From assembly GCF_043290135.1 (NCBI RefSeq), contig NC_134701.1, forward strand, positions 204,429,601 through 204,493,600: a DNA stretch of 64,000 nt, given 5' to 3'. The notes beneath the pieces are model-generated. The model saw nothing but the letters and a program-made list of their open reading frames with translations, was not told the origin of the DNA and made no database searches. The stretch comes from Rhipicephalus microplus. Taxonomy: Eukaryota; Arthropoda; Arachnida; Ixodida; Ixodidae. Positions 32,601-44,960 of this stretch are shown in pieces (the stretch's first letter is position 1; each line of letters begins with the position of its first letter). Position numbers and translations under genes: made by a program.

Positions 32601-35600
32601 CGCCTGTAAGTTCAGCTTTTGCCAATAATTGCTTACAACTAGGAAGAAATACACTACAGGTTAGTTTCTGTGAGCGAGAAATTCATTTATATTTTGAGAC
32701 CACTGTGTTTAAAAAGACACAGTTAATGTACTACAAGGGCAGGTCATTCTTTTGTTACGGCTAAGCTGGTAAAAGTGAAATGCGAGGCTGTTAAATTTTT
32801 TGTAACTTGTTCGCTGTTGTGCGAAACTTTTCAGGTGAGTATGCACCACAGGTACAGGCAAGATATTTTATCGGGTAAAGCTGTTGCGAGCGTTAAACAA
32901 AAACTTTGCTCGGCAAAGTGTAGCGTGTGAAACAGGAGCAAGAGTGAGACAAAGAAAGACGTAGTTTGAATTTAATAGAGCGAAAATAAAGTGCTAGAAA
33001 GAAAGCGAGCGTCAGAAAGCAAGAATAGAACAATATATATAAATGAAGGAAATAAAGTCATGAAACGGTAGGAAGACGCGGAACGACATAGCAAGAAAGT
33101 GAAAGAGAAAGGTAGACGTAGACATGAAAGATAGAAAACAATCAGAGAGGAAGACTGCTAGAGCGAAATTGAGAGAAACGAAGGCAGTGATAGAATTAGA
33201 AAGAGACATAGAAAGAAATAAAAATAAACACATACAAAAAGGTGACAAAGAAATAAGATAAAGAAAAGAAAACAATAGGAAGAATCGAGGATGGCCACTC
33301 AGCTCTGCTGTTCCTTATGGCTTGACACCAGTGGTGCAAAGCTGTCTTACTTTTTGTTCCAATCGTAACCCTTGAAAGGAAGGCTTAGGTTCCATATGTT
33401 CAAGACACTTCCTTTTACTTCAAACTAGTCATATCTTCATTAACGTTTCATACCGTGGCAAGCGAACTTACCTATGTATCTTCAGTTCTTAAAAACGGTG
33501 GCCACCCGTATAATTTGTCCATTTTTGTACTATGGGTTTCCGGCTTTTCGTGACATCTCTAGCAGGCGCAAAAGAAAAGAAGGGGGCAGCTACAGCCACT
33601 AATGAAAAAAAAAACGGAGAGCGTCATTCTAGACGACAAAAAGTGAAATCAAGAAATAAAAAGCATATAGAGTGATCAGATTTTATTCTTGAAAACTTCG
33701 TGACAGCATAGAGCTGGGTAGCACAAAATCGGGGCAAATGAACTGCCAGGACACAATGACAGCCGGTCTCCGGAGGGTCGTGACAGCCTGTCGTGATATC
33801 GGAATGACAGCGAAAGGCCTTTGCTAGTTGGCCATTTTGATCTTTTACAACGCGGCTGGTTTTGTTTTGGGAGCAAGGAAAAAGTTACGATCACACTTAA
33901 CATCGTAAATAAAGAAGTGCACTGTGGCTGAAAATCTTTATCTTGCACTAGAGCAGCAATTGGGAAAGCTGGTTGTACATGCTGATTGAATAACGGAGGG
34001 TGCAATCAGCAGCGACCACACGACAAATTAACACAGCACACACACTCAACGAAGCTTAGTTCTTCTATTATTAAGAGTAGACAAAAGAGAAAAGCAGACA
34101 TTTCACTCATTGATTTTACGACGTGGTTGCTTTTGAACTGCGCCTTTACGGCCACCAAAATAAAGGAGTTTCAGTGCTTGGTACCCAAAAATGCTTGTGT
34201 AGTCAAGGTCCTGCTTCATTTCTGTACTATCCCTCCTAGCTCTTGGTAAACAAATAAACACAAGGCCAGTGTACGAGAAGGCGACTAGTTTGGGCAGCCT
34301 AGTGTTGAAACTCTAGCAACTCAATACAATGTGCCTCAGCCAATTAGCACCAGTATTTAGAAAAATTGACATAATTTCTTATGAGAATGCAATTATTGTA
34401 GTATTGTTCAAAGCAATTTTGGCAACTTGGAGTGTTTATCTCTGTGCTCTGGCTATGTATCAACAGCCTTTTAATACCTAACACCTCAAGTTTACCACTA
34501 AACGCAATTCATCACTAAAATTTCCAAGGCATATTGTGAAAATATCTTAAAACGACTCATGATGGCCGAATCGAATTTCAATTTGAAGGCTGCCAGTAAA
34601 AGTGGGCATGATTTTAGAAGTACAACACAATTAGGCATTTGTACGCACAGGCATTGCTTCATGAGACGGCTTTTTAAACTGTGTAGGAGCTCTTTTACAC
34701 TTGTTGTTGGAAGCACTCTGAAAAACCAACATGTATTACTCTTTTCAATGATTAATGGCATGTCGTTTAATGACACTTTAAAACTCTTTTCGGTCTCATG
34801 GCACTCCGGCAAGAGCATAAAGATCCCTGGGTAGAGTTCATGATGCTCTCTTGAGAGATTTGTGTGCATGCAGTCATAGCCAAAAAAAAAAAGAGAGGTA
34901 CGGGTCTTTTTTTTAGTGTACGTAGCTCTTAGAATTGTTGGTGCTATTTTAGTGCTTAAACATCTCAAACGTATATATTGCACCTTTAATTGAAGTTACA
35001 CTTGACCTCAACTAAACTACCTGACACTATCAGCTCATTGATTGCTTAGCATTTCTTCTTAATTCGACAGCTGCAGATGACCAGGAGACTGATGCATAGC
35101 CTCATTGCAGAGTGAGTGTTGGCTGGAATAATATTATTAAAGCCTTCGTAACAGGCTCCCTTTGTTGACTGTGTCACGCTTTACGCTTAGACCGTTCCAG
35201 ATCACCGTGAGTTCGGCATCTCACTTTTTTTTTGCGTTTACTACACATTCTTTTTTTTGTTTTTTAGATGTGCCCTGACAAACGAGCTGCATTGCTAGCC
35301 TACCAGACCGTTACATTATAGAACACAAATAGAAATACCCACAAGCAGTGTAATGAAACAGAGGATTATCTAAATCATCCTCAATGCAAAAGAGTCATTC
35401 GCAGCTGTCCGGAGGCTGTCACGGGAAAAAAATTAGGTCAATGAGAAATTCCAGTGCTTTGTTTGCGACAGACTCTATAGGCGAGGCCATTCGAGTATGC
35501 AGATCTGCCACTCCTTCGAGCAGCGTAAGATAATAAAATAAAGCGGAAGTGAAGGACTACAAAAGTAATTCGCTGCTTGCACATACCACGTACTTCCGGG

Positions 35601-36110
35601 TAGACGTTGAAGCGAGCACGGCTCGCGAGAAAATCATTTCGCGCGAACAATTTGACGCATACGAGCCAACATCTAAATGCTTACTTTTTTTCCTGATTTG
35701 TGATTCTGTTTGGTTTTCTGTGAATAAGCATCACACGCCTGTTTTGTAAACACGCGTACGTAAACATGCTGAGAACATTTCATAGGAGTTCTTCCTGCTG
35801 TCTCGAGACTGGCGTATTTGATTTGCAGCCTGAAATAACGCAAAATATTGAATACATTTTCCAAGTTTTCATAATAACATTTTCACGACAGAAAAAAATA
35901 TATACCACAGAATTTATATTTCTGGTAGGTGTAACGGTAGCCTTTCTGTAGGGTTAGTGTCCATTAGTATAATCTTCAAAGCTCAGACCAGGAACTTTAC
36001 GTCCATATTTCAAAGAAAACTAGATTGTTCTCTAAAAGCAATCGTATGTTATTAAACAACCTTGCTTTACGTACCAAGTCGAGCATTTTAGTGTATACTG
36101 AAAACAATAC
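29641..36110. other. AT-rich DNA, no gene recognised
   Basis: Frames reach 161 codons (34498-34983, minus) but have the skewed composition of AT-rich noncoding DNA. There is a purine-rich tract at about 32940-33280 and a C12 run at 30880. One short frame at 29991-30188 faintly recalls a LINE RT (GLNADK..) but is too short to assign. One inverted repeat is listed separately. Confidence 0.45.
32225..32324. repeat. 17-bp perfect inverted repeat, 66-bp spacer
   Basis: GCGCAAAGAACAGCATT (32225-32241) and its exact reverse complement (32308-32324). It could be the termini of a tiny MITE of 100 bp or a chance stem. Confidence 0.6.
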
Positions 36111-36457
36111 ATCATCATAATCAGCCTGACTAAGTCCACTGCAGAACCAAGGCCTCTCCCATGATCCGCCAGTGAACTCAGTCCTGTGCTTGCTTTTACC
36201 CCTTTATACCCGCCAACTTTCTAATCTCATCTGCCCACCTAATTTTCTGTCTCCCGCTCATGCGCTTGCCTTCTCTAGGAATTCAGTCACTTACCCTTAA
36301 TGTCCCGCGGTTATCCTGCGTATGCGCTACATGCTTGGCCCATGCCCATTTCTTCTTTTTGATTTCAAATATGATATCCTGAACCCGTGTTTGTTCCGAT
36401 GATTCTCTGTGCTCTCTTCTTGTCTCTTAAGGTTAGACCTATAATTTCTGTATACGG
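36111..36457 (-). mobile_element. RTE/BovB-like LINE, 5'-truncated 3' end
   Basis: Reverse complement of the last ~345 bp of the 13-kb LINE. It opens with CATCATCATAATCAGCCTGAC (the tail), then the end of the ORF (GGCCTCTCCCATG.TCCGCCAGT, CTGTCTCCC, GTTATCCTGCGTA.GCGCTA) as far as CTCTTCTTGTCTCTTAAGGTTA. By eye about 80-85% identical with a few indels, hence older than the intact copy. Confidence 0.85.
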
Positions 36458-39400
36458 GGGAACATAATTGTTTGCGCAGGTAAATAGGAGCATTTATAGA
36501 TGATGGATATTCATAAAAATTTGCTTTAGCATTAGGCACACTATGTTCTGCAACCACAAACTTAAAAAACACAAAGAAATGTTTCATGAAACAGATCTTG
36601 ATGGATCAGTTTATTGAATTAGCTTAAAATAATTGCCGTTGAGCAGTATAAACTAACGCGCTCAACCATATTGTTACAAACGCATGCATATATTAAATTT
36701 ATGGAATCTAAGAGGCGCAAAGTATGTTCATGTAAGAGGACCACCTAACTATTGTGGGATGCCGTGTCGATAGGAGGCCTGATCCCAACATGAAAACATA
36801 ACTGTTTGTTCGATTTATAGGACGAGCATCAGATCAAGCATACTGACGCTACGCTCGTCAAAATTAAAAAATAAATGATGAAAGCGAGCTGGACAGCTTG
36901 GGTTTTATAGCAATCAGTGGTGACGTAAGCCACCGGTGAAGCTGCGGGGGCACTGTCCCTTATCAGAAGCCTGTTGCAGCAAGTGGTCATGTCCCGCCGG
37001 GGTAACCCATGACGAGGGGAAGGCTGCGCTGTTTTGTGTGCAGTGGTCGCCACACTGTTAAGCAGCCGTTCAAATCACAGTTGTAGCACTTACCTATAGT
37101 AGCAGATGACATGAGAATTCCTTCAGGAGAATCTATAGCGGCCACCTTCTTCCCAGTCACCCCATAGTGCTGTTGAGTCGATCAAAGCGAAGTGTCTTGC
37201 GACCATTATTTTTTCTGAAGGTTTTCTAGTTTCCCCAAGTTCGCGCCAACAGCTTGCACATAAATTGAACTGTAGCCTGAGCATACCTGAATTCCAGTTC
37301 CTGGGGATTGGTAGGAGCTTATCCGCCCACTGATGGGCAATACTCTGTGAGGTTGATTAGTTCGATGATTTGGAGGAACTTGAAAACGCGAGCGGTATTC
37401 AGTAGGTCTTTCGTTTTCTTGTTTTAACTTCGTGCTCTAATCAGATACTCTGGTTTTAATAATCAGATACGCTCTGTTCATGTCCCGCTCGTTTAATATA
37501 CTTACAAGTAGGAACATTGTGCAAATATTAGAGTTCATATTACGCCTCTGTGATTAGAGATAGTCATATTTAAAAGGTTGTATGCAAGCGAAAATATTAC
37601 ATTTCAGATTACTTCTCGGTGATTAGAGATCCTCATATAAACATTTTGTGGCTAGCTTTTGTTGATATAAGTTCACAAGTTTCTTTTTTTTTTCTGCTAG
37701 AAGTTGTGGTATTGTGCGGCTACTTAATCGATTGCTATGCGAAAAATCCGACCTGTTAACACCGAAGTGAAAAATAATTCGCACATTAAAAGTGAAAAGT
37801 ACTTCTACATAAATGCAAGAAGAAGTACTAGCACCGATCATAAGCAGTGAAGCAATGACGTGATCACGGGAAAAAAATGACGTGAAGTGTTAGTTAACGC
37901 AACTTTATTTGAGGTATAAATTATCGATTCTTCAAGTCTTCTACATTACCAGCACCAAATTTTGACTAACGTGAAATTAAAAACTAATTGTCAGATAAAT
38001 ATTAGCATTCTTTAGGGTAATGTTGATATGTTTTATCATTATCTTTTTTTCTCTCTCAATCTATACATGGCATTGAGCAGACAGTTTTAAATAAACCAAG
38101 CGGGTATTGAAGGTGGAATATGGTATTACAGATTTACATAAATACTTAACCAACGCGACCCATATATAATAACAGAAGACAAACATTGCTTTTCTTTTAC
38201 ATACACGGTATTTCACATGCCAAGTGTGCTGTGTTTATTGAATAACGTGTCATTCAATTATGGCAGCTGCAGCTTATTTCGTACTTCACCACATTTGAAT
38301 AGCACACAACGTGCACTCGTTTCAGTTGGCGAGGAATGAGATCAGCATGCATCATTGTCGCTATTTATCAATTGTGTGGAAACTGCAAGACAGGTGTCAA
38401 TGCTGTGATACCACAAACTTTGTACTTTATCTGAATCAGTTTAGACTGACGCGAACGAGAACAAGCGTACCCATGGCATGCTTGCCGCGTTGGCGTCATC
38501 GTCGTCTTCTCCCGGTCGGATTCTTTCGGGCCACACTAGCGCACCGCAAGTGCGATGCGGCAGAACACAGGCGCGTGTGTACACTACCTCGGGCATAATT
38601 CATTAAGGAAATCAAACCCACGATTTTGCGTTAAGGCCAGCACCATCGCCAGTGTTTTAAAGTGATATGTGAAGTACAAATGGCTACTTGCCTACTGGCT
38701 GACGCAGCTTTCTTTTGTAGCAAGCAATTACTTCGGGGCTTCTTTTTTGTTTAATAAGTACTAACATAAAATGATGAACAGCTTTTGTGTCAACACCACG
38801 CACGTTCCAAATGGCACCAGAACACCAAGGCTGGGCATAAAATAATTAACACAGTGCTACTTCAGAGTTAAAAAGCGATCAATGATATCTGCTGGTTGAG
38901 GACGAAAATTTCAAAATTCAGGAATATTATGATGATGCGGCCTGGTAGTTGAGATAGGAAGTGACGCTCGATTTTGTATAAAATTGCAATAAATCTTGCC
39001 TATACTCTTGAACAATCATTTGGTTTACATGTTTTTTCGACTTTCTATTCAGAAAAACTATGAAGTAATCTAAGCAAAGATGCGTACGTGAACATATACA
39101 TCTATAAAAAGTATTCTGTACAGATTAAGCTGGACTAGAAGATTGGTCGTACATTACAGCCTGTACTCTCCCTTGGGCAGTACAGGCTGTAATGGTCCAA
39201 CCGACATGCTTCTAGGGGCAAAGATTAATGAAGTCAGTTGGGATAACGATGCACAATTTTTCAAAAGGACGTCCTCTTTTGTGTTCAGTACTATGTTGTA
39301 AATATAGTATGCTTCTCTAAGACCTAATTAAGGGCTGTCATGGGAAAAAGACAATAAAAATTTACAAGTCTGACAAGCCTAACAACGAACGAGACCTGCG

Positions 39401-40530
39401 ACATATTATTCGAGAACATGCAAGTGTAGTTTGCTGTAAAAATATTAATTCAAGATTGCCGCTATCAGTACGAAAAAAAGTTTGTGGGATAGAGGTACAG
39501 AAGAAGGCCTGAATACGTCACACTGCGTGGAATATATGCACCGGATGTGAATGGTTCTTCAAACTTCATCCTCATTAAGGGTGTTTTTTCACAGTAAACC
39601 TTACTTGAATGATACCTATAACTATGAGTCTGTGTTTTGAAATATTTCAGAAAAATATCTCATAAACACTCCTCAGTCATTTTTTTTTCGTAATTCGCTT
39701 TTATTCAATAATCACCAATTTTAAACGAGCATTTTACCGTTCACAAGCTAATTTCAACGCTCAAGATCATCCATCGAAAGGAACGCACCTCGATGAGCGG
39801 CAGCAACTTCGCAAAGTATGCTTAAGTCTATTACAGCAGGCTTTAAGAATTGTAGAATGATGGGCAGCACAATGGGATGGATACTCATACAAAAAAATGC
39901 ACAGCTCTGCACTCGCAGCTAAAGGTTTTTTTTTTTGAAAAAGGAAGGACATCGGTCCAAATCAATGAGTCACCAAAGCTGCGCGCACGGTTTGAAACAC
40001 AACGAAATTCATGTCTCGTGTAATAGTGTATCATTCATCTATAAGAGTTATTGAGGGATAATTTATGCACATTTTACAATCTAATAAACAGGGTCGGACT
40101 ATTTAACACATGTATTAAACAAACGCACATGCTTTGTATTGAAGTACTAGTGCTTGTATGAATATGAATTTGCGGATTGAAATCTTCTGTACATTTAAAA
40201 TAGACTTGATGCGCTCATGTTTTTTGTGTACAGATATTTCACTTAATATATCAAAGTGCCGCGTGAATAAGTAATGGGTACTTTATTTTTCATCAATAAG
40301 ATAAGAGGCGCCGGGAGAAGCTGAGAATGCGCTTCACTAGCTCCTGCTTTGCCTGAAGAGTACACTGGCGAGTTTACAGCAATGCACATCAGCAGCCTTA
40401 TGAAGAGTAATAATGAACGAGAAGTGAGAAAAAAATAAAGGATGGAAAAATAAGACTATCAGTAACAATGCAGTTTTTGCTTCAAATATACGAGATGGTG
40501 GTAGTTGGACTGTTAAATAGATGAATAGAC
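36458..40530. other. AT-rich DNA, no gene recognised
   Basis: No family-like frames. A small GC-richer patch at 38450-38590 has no assignable coding content. One perfect palindrome is listed separately. Confidence 0.45.
39152..39194. repeat. perfect palindrome, 16-bp arms
   Basis: CATTACAGCCTGTACT (39152-39167), an 11-nt loop, exact reverse complement at 39179-39194. Confidence 0.8.
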
Positions 40531-40722
40531 GCATAGACGGACGCATTGAAAACAGAGAGACGAACGCACGGAGAGACGGACGAACGGACGGACGAATGAA
40601 TGAATGGACGGACGGACGGACGGACGAACGAACGAACGAACGAACGAACAAACGGACGAACGGACGAACGGACGAACGGACGAAAGGACGAACGGACGAA
40701 AGGACGGGAGCAAAAACGAATG
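40531..40722 (+). repeat. GGAC/GAAC tetranucleotide minisatellite
   Basis: Imperfect array of GGACGGAC, GAACGAAC and GGACGAAC units. The preceding sequence (40486-40520, ATACGAGATGGTGGTAGTTG) resembles that before the array in the TIR element at 62.7 kb. Arg-rich and VRPSVRPFVRS-like predicted proteins are artefacts of the array. Confidence 0.9.
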
Positions 40723-42158
40723 GTTAGACGGAAGCACGGACACACTGACTGAATAGGACAAAATTAGCAGCTCGTGATTTTTTTAGTCTTTGACAGATTG
40801 AAGTGCTTCATGCAGGCCTGTAAGATCAGCTGCCTTCATTCACCAATGTCAACGTGCTTAAATGTTGTTGAGATAAATTTTGTTAAAGCAAGTACTACTC
40901 GTTCAGCTGTTAAAGAAAAGTTCCCATTTCACGACCTAGATCAGCAGTATAAATGGTTTCCCAAGAGCCTGCCGGTCTCTGGCAACATTGTGCGTTTACC
41001 AGGAAACCACCCCTGCAAACTTCCGGTTTAGCTTGTTTTTGCGTGGTTTTAGCATTTGTTGCTGGCCGCGGCTGCTTGTCTTGCGATGTTCTATGCGGAT
41101 AAAATTATTCCGATGAAGCGCTGGCAACTCAAGCACAGCTTTGTCAAGCCAGGATGCAGTCTACATGCCTGAATTAATTCCAGTCAAAACGTTCCGTTTT
41201 CTGACTGATGACAATAGAAATAGTACCTGCGTTGCAGCGATCACGCGAGAAAATTAGATTACCATGAAGTGTGCGTAGGTTTGTTCTGCCCATTTCATCA
41301 AAGGCAACGAAGACTCAGCGCAGACTTATGGCACAGAGGCGATACTCAGGCGTTAGACTATTCGAAGGCCCCCGTTACCGGAAACACTGTCGTCTTCCAC
41401 CCGTGGCAGAGAAGTGTACTGACGCACAAAACGGGCAGCAAAACATGAAATCTAACACTGAAAATACATTGCAAAGGTGTTCATTTCATAGTTTGAGCTA
41501 TAAAAATGATGCGTGCTGTTCGAAACAACACGGGGCACAACGTAGCCACGCTTAACATTAATCACTGCACAGTGTACGTCAAGATGTCCACGTTTCGTTG
41601 TAATTGCATTTGATTTTTTTTAAAGCGACGTCGGCGAGTGGGCTCTCATCTGCGCGAGCAAATGATTCATTACCTGCCTTTCTGCCGCTATTGAACATCG
41701 CCTCGTTCAAGCTCATTTACCTTTTCGGTGTGAACATGAGCTGCCGATTTAGGTAGGTTCAACTTGAAAGTTTGGTTCGTGAATAGCTTTCTCGTGAGTG
41801 AAACATAGTAGTTCGCGTGACCCTGCAGCCGCAGTATACGTCATCACATCAGTAAACTTTATAATTTCTCAGTCACACTGAGAAAAAAAGAATAAAAGTT
41901 TATCCAATCAAAAATAAAAGTTTATCCAATCCAATCAGTCACACGAACACTGGATCGCGATTGATTCCGATCACCGCTGATCTCTGCAAAAAGTGCGCGG
42001 TGTGGCACAGTCGCAGAAATAAACGTTTTATCCTGAGGTTGTGTGCTTAGACGAAAATACAAATGCGTTCGGGGTTCAACAGGACAAAGAATTTCAGTTC
42101 TAGTCAAAAAGCTGAATTGAAGAACTTCCCTTTTCTACTGCACATCGACGATGTTAGG
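40723..42158. other. no gene recognised
   Basis: Includes a short tandem duplication at 41886-41930 (AATAAAAGTTTATCCAATC twice). Otherwise unremarkable. Confidence 0.45.
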
Positions 42159-42229
42159 GCGCTTTGAAGACGTGGACAGGGAAAAGACCGGTGTGCGTGG
42201 TGTATTCCCGGTCAGCGTCTTCAAAGCGC
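42159..42229. repeat. hairpin, 14-bp perfect core extended to 23 bp
   Basis: GCGCTTTGAAGACG (42159-42172) and its exact reverse complement (42216-42229). The inner GGACAGGG/CCCGGTCA extends the pairing imperfectly to about 23 bp. It lies just upstream of the I-like LINE ORF1. Confidence 0.7.
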
Positions 42230-42432
42230 ATCCAGATTGTCGACTTGCAGAACCAACTGGCCCAATTAAGTTCGGTGACAAACTTGTCCGGCAATTTATG
42301 CATTTTCTGTTTGTATAGGCACGAGCACTATCAGAGGTAAAACGCAGCAGGGGGAACGCCACGACGGATTTTTTCCGCGGCGCCCGTCGGCCACGCAAGC
42401 CGCGTTACCTGCAGCAGTGGCTGCCGTGCGCT

Positions 42433-44020
42433 ATGTCAAGCCCCACCGATACATCAGCATCAGCTCCTGCAAGTACAGCGACTGTACAGTCAAGGGCTGC
42501 GCGCTGGCCGCACGTCATATTCTTCATGCCGGAAGATCCTTCAAACGACCTACGACTGCCTAACCGGCAAGCCCTCTCCGTTGTTCTGGAATGTGCCGTG
42601 CCAGATGAAATTAAGGACGTAAGAGTAAACCCAAGGAAGAATATTCTCGCCATAGACATGCACGATGTGAGTGCGCTAGGACAGCTGCAGCAAACGACAG
42701 AGCTAGGTGGCATTAAAATGCTCCCTTTATTTCGATAGATGATAAATCAATTTCCGGGGTAATTTATGACATCGAAATTGCCATTCCTTATGTTTACTTG
42801 CCTACCCTCATCAAGCCTGGCAACGAGGGAACTGTAATTACGCAAGTGCGGCACCTGGGAAATACGCGCTGCGTAAAAGTGTTTTTCAAGGGAGATTGCA
42901 TACTGTCCCACCATAAAGTTGGACATTTCCGACATCCGGTTCGACCATTCATTCAAAAGCCACTTCAATGTCATCAGTGCTTCAGGCTAGGACACGTCAA
43001 GGGCGTATGCCCCAACTCACGGCTGTGTCCTCCTTGCGCTGAACCTCATGCCGAAGACACCTGTCGGGCGACTACTCAGAAGTGCGTAAACAGCAGTAGT
43101 CCTCACACTGCCTCGCCGAAAGACTGTCCTCGAATCCAAAACGAGCGCGCGGTTCTCAAACAAATGGTTGGTTGGTTGGTTGTTCCTCAGAGTCCTGGCG
43201 CAACCCACCACGGGGGATCAGCCATGAAATGGATGGCGCCTCATTTGTGAGGTGGAATTGTTTTACCAGCCGGATTATTTATATAACGATGTTGAAACCA
43301 AGAACCAATTCGTAAATGATACATTAGAAATGAAATAAATAGAGATAATACAAAGAACGAACAAGCTATTATGGTTTGAAATAAAGTGAATTTATGCCTT
43401 AGCTTAACATTCTAATCATTTTGTTGCCTTTAGAAAATCGCACACGGCCTCGCAAACGTTCCTGTGGCTAAGTCACTTTTCAGTTGCTCCAAAGGAAAGT
43501 ACCGCTGGAGGGGTTAAATTTAGAGCCAACCTACGGAGAGGTTCTTCTAACAGTCTCTTCCTTTGGTTTGTATATAACCTGCATGTTAAAAGGAAATGGT
43601 GAAGGGAATCACTTTCGTTGCAGTGGAGGCATAGGGAGACTGTGCCAGGCCAGACCTGTGTCCCGAAACAACTCGACACACAGGGAGGCAGCCGAAGTAG
43701 TCCGGCGTCGGCGTCTATGTTGGCATCATCGCAAGTCTTCAAAGAAGGCACATTCCCGAAATGCTAGTTCCCATTCTTTAGCGGCTCTACCCATTAGTGC
43801 CGTCAAAGGACTCACCACTTCTACGAAAGAAGGGGAGAAGCATACTTCTCCGGAGGAATGGCCCACGCTCCCGACCTGCTCTTCTGCCAAGGAACCTCAG
43901 AAGGTTGCGGCCACACCAGAGCCGTCTCCAGTCATGGAAGATTTGCTTAAAACAGATTGTCAAGTGATCTCAGTGCTGTGTTCCTCATGGAATCGATCCG
44001 AGGGATATTATTCGACATGA
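42433..44020 (+). pseudogene. I-like LINE ORF1 (gag-like), interrupted
   Basis: RNA-binding ORF1. The N-terminal part (42433-42738) has VIFFMPEDPSNDLRLPNRQAL and DEIKDVRVNPRKNILAIDM, resembling the RRM-like region of gag-type ORF1 proteins. After a frameshift near 42740, frame 42798-43160 carries VRHLGNTRCVKVFF and the CCHC knuckle CHQCFRLGHVKGVC, then a second Cys-rich segment (CPPCAEPHAEDTC). The frame is cut at about 43163 by an antisense LINE fragment and resumes near 43666 with NNSTHREAAEVVRRRR, running to about 44020. It cannot make a full protein. Confidence 0.7.
43164..43665 (-). mobile_element. nested LINE 3' fragment (antisense)
   Basis: Read on the minus strand: the C-terminal CCHC of a second I/R1-like LINE, CLHCNESDSLHHFLLTC (Cx2Cx7Hx4C) followed by RLYTNQRKRLL, then a 3' UTR with CCGTGGTGGGTTGCGCCAGG, and a tail of ACCAACC repeats. 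The sequence differs from the host LINE, so this is another family. It splits ORF1 of the older element; no certain TSD (AAACAA occurs at both edges but may be part of the host). Confidence 0.75.
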
Positions 44021-44144
44021 AGACAGCATCTGCTCGAAGCGCACTTGGAGTATTGGACGCCATAAGCCCAGCGCTTGGATCTATCATCTACGAAAATGGC
44101 TACTCATACCTCATCGTTTCGTAAAGAGGTCAAGGCTGCATTCG

Positions 44145-44840
44145 TTATCCAATGAAACGCCAGAGAACTAAAATCACACCTTTCAGATTCTCGTCAGTTT
44201 GTGTATACCAACGTGTTTCCACTCATCGTCTTTGTGAACCCAATTTGCCACAACTAATAAGGCTTTCGTGCTTTTTGCGTGCTGCAAAATCATCCTCTTT
44301 GTTCGTCGTGAACTGCTGTATGTTGTGCAACCAATTGCGTCTCACGATGACAATCAGTGTGTCTGCATCACTGTGAAAAAGAACAAACTCATGTTTACTC
44401 TCATAGGCGTTTATATAACCCCTTCGAATAATCTCGATTCCGGGAAATTAGCGGATATTTTGCGAGTGTGTCCTGCACCATGGGTCATCATAGGTAATTT
44501 CAATGTGCACCATTACGCATGAGGAAGTACGCTAACAAATCCAAGAGGACGCAGGTAAGCAAACATCGCCTACAAATATGACTTTACTCTCCTGAACGAC
44601 GGTAGCCCAACTTTTCTTCGATGGGTGACATACGGCAGCTGTCTCGACCTTGCTTTTGTCTCCAACTTCATCGTGAGAAACTTCAAGTGGTTTCGAGATA
44701 TTGAGACACAAGGAAGTGATCACATTACAATCTACCTTAACATCAAAGGCTTGTCTAGGTGTGGTCCACGGACGACCATTCGAGCAGTCCAATGGACCAA
44801 CTTCAAATCTGACATAGAAGATGCTTGCAGCGATGGCCTA
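44145..44840 (+). pseudogene. I-like LINE endonuclease domain (broken)
   Basis: APE-type endonuclease at the start of ORF2. The N-terminal strand is still visible in one frame (Ile-Gln-TGA-Asn-Ala-Arg, where the expected Trp is a stop), then GVYITPSN..SGKLADIL, PWVIIGNFNVHHYA (the catalytic GDFN is GNFN here, so the Asp is lost), LDLAFVS, and TQGSDHITIY with the terminal Ser-Asp-His. Several frame changes and stops make it non-functional. Confidence 0.7.
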
Positions 44841-44960
44841 TAGGGGTTAGAGCAAACAATTAAGAGCACAGCGCAAAACACCACTCGCACGGTGAAGATA
44901 TCTTCCGCACAAAACGACTTTGACTCAGACTTGGAGTGACTCCTAGCACTTCGACGCTGG

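Noticed and set aside
34498..34983. 161-codon minus-strand frame
   Set aside because: AT-rich, Leu/Phe/Lys-skewed composition and no domain. Typical of chance frames in this DNA.
40337..40761. Arg/Asp-rich and Val-Arg-Pro-Ser-rich frames on both strands
   Set aside because: Translations of the GGAC/GAAC array.
43158..43671. AAACAA at both edges of the nested LINE as a TSD
   Set aside because: The right copy appears to belong to the host ORF1 (NNSTHREAA context), so the match may be coincidental.
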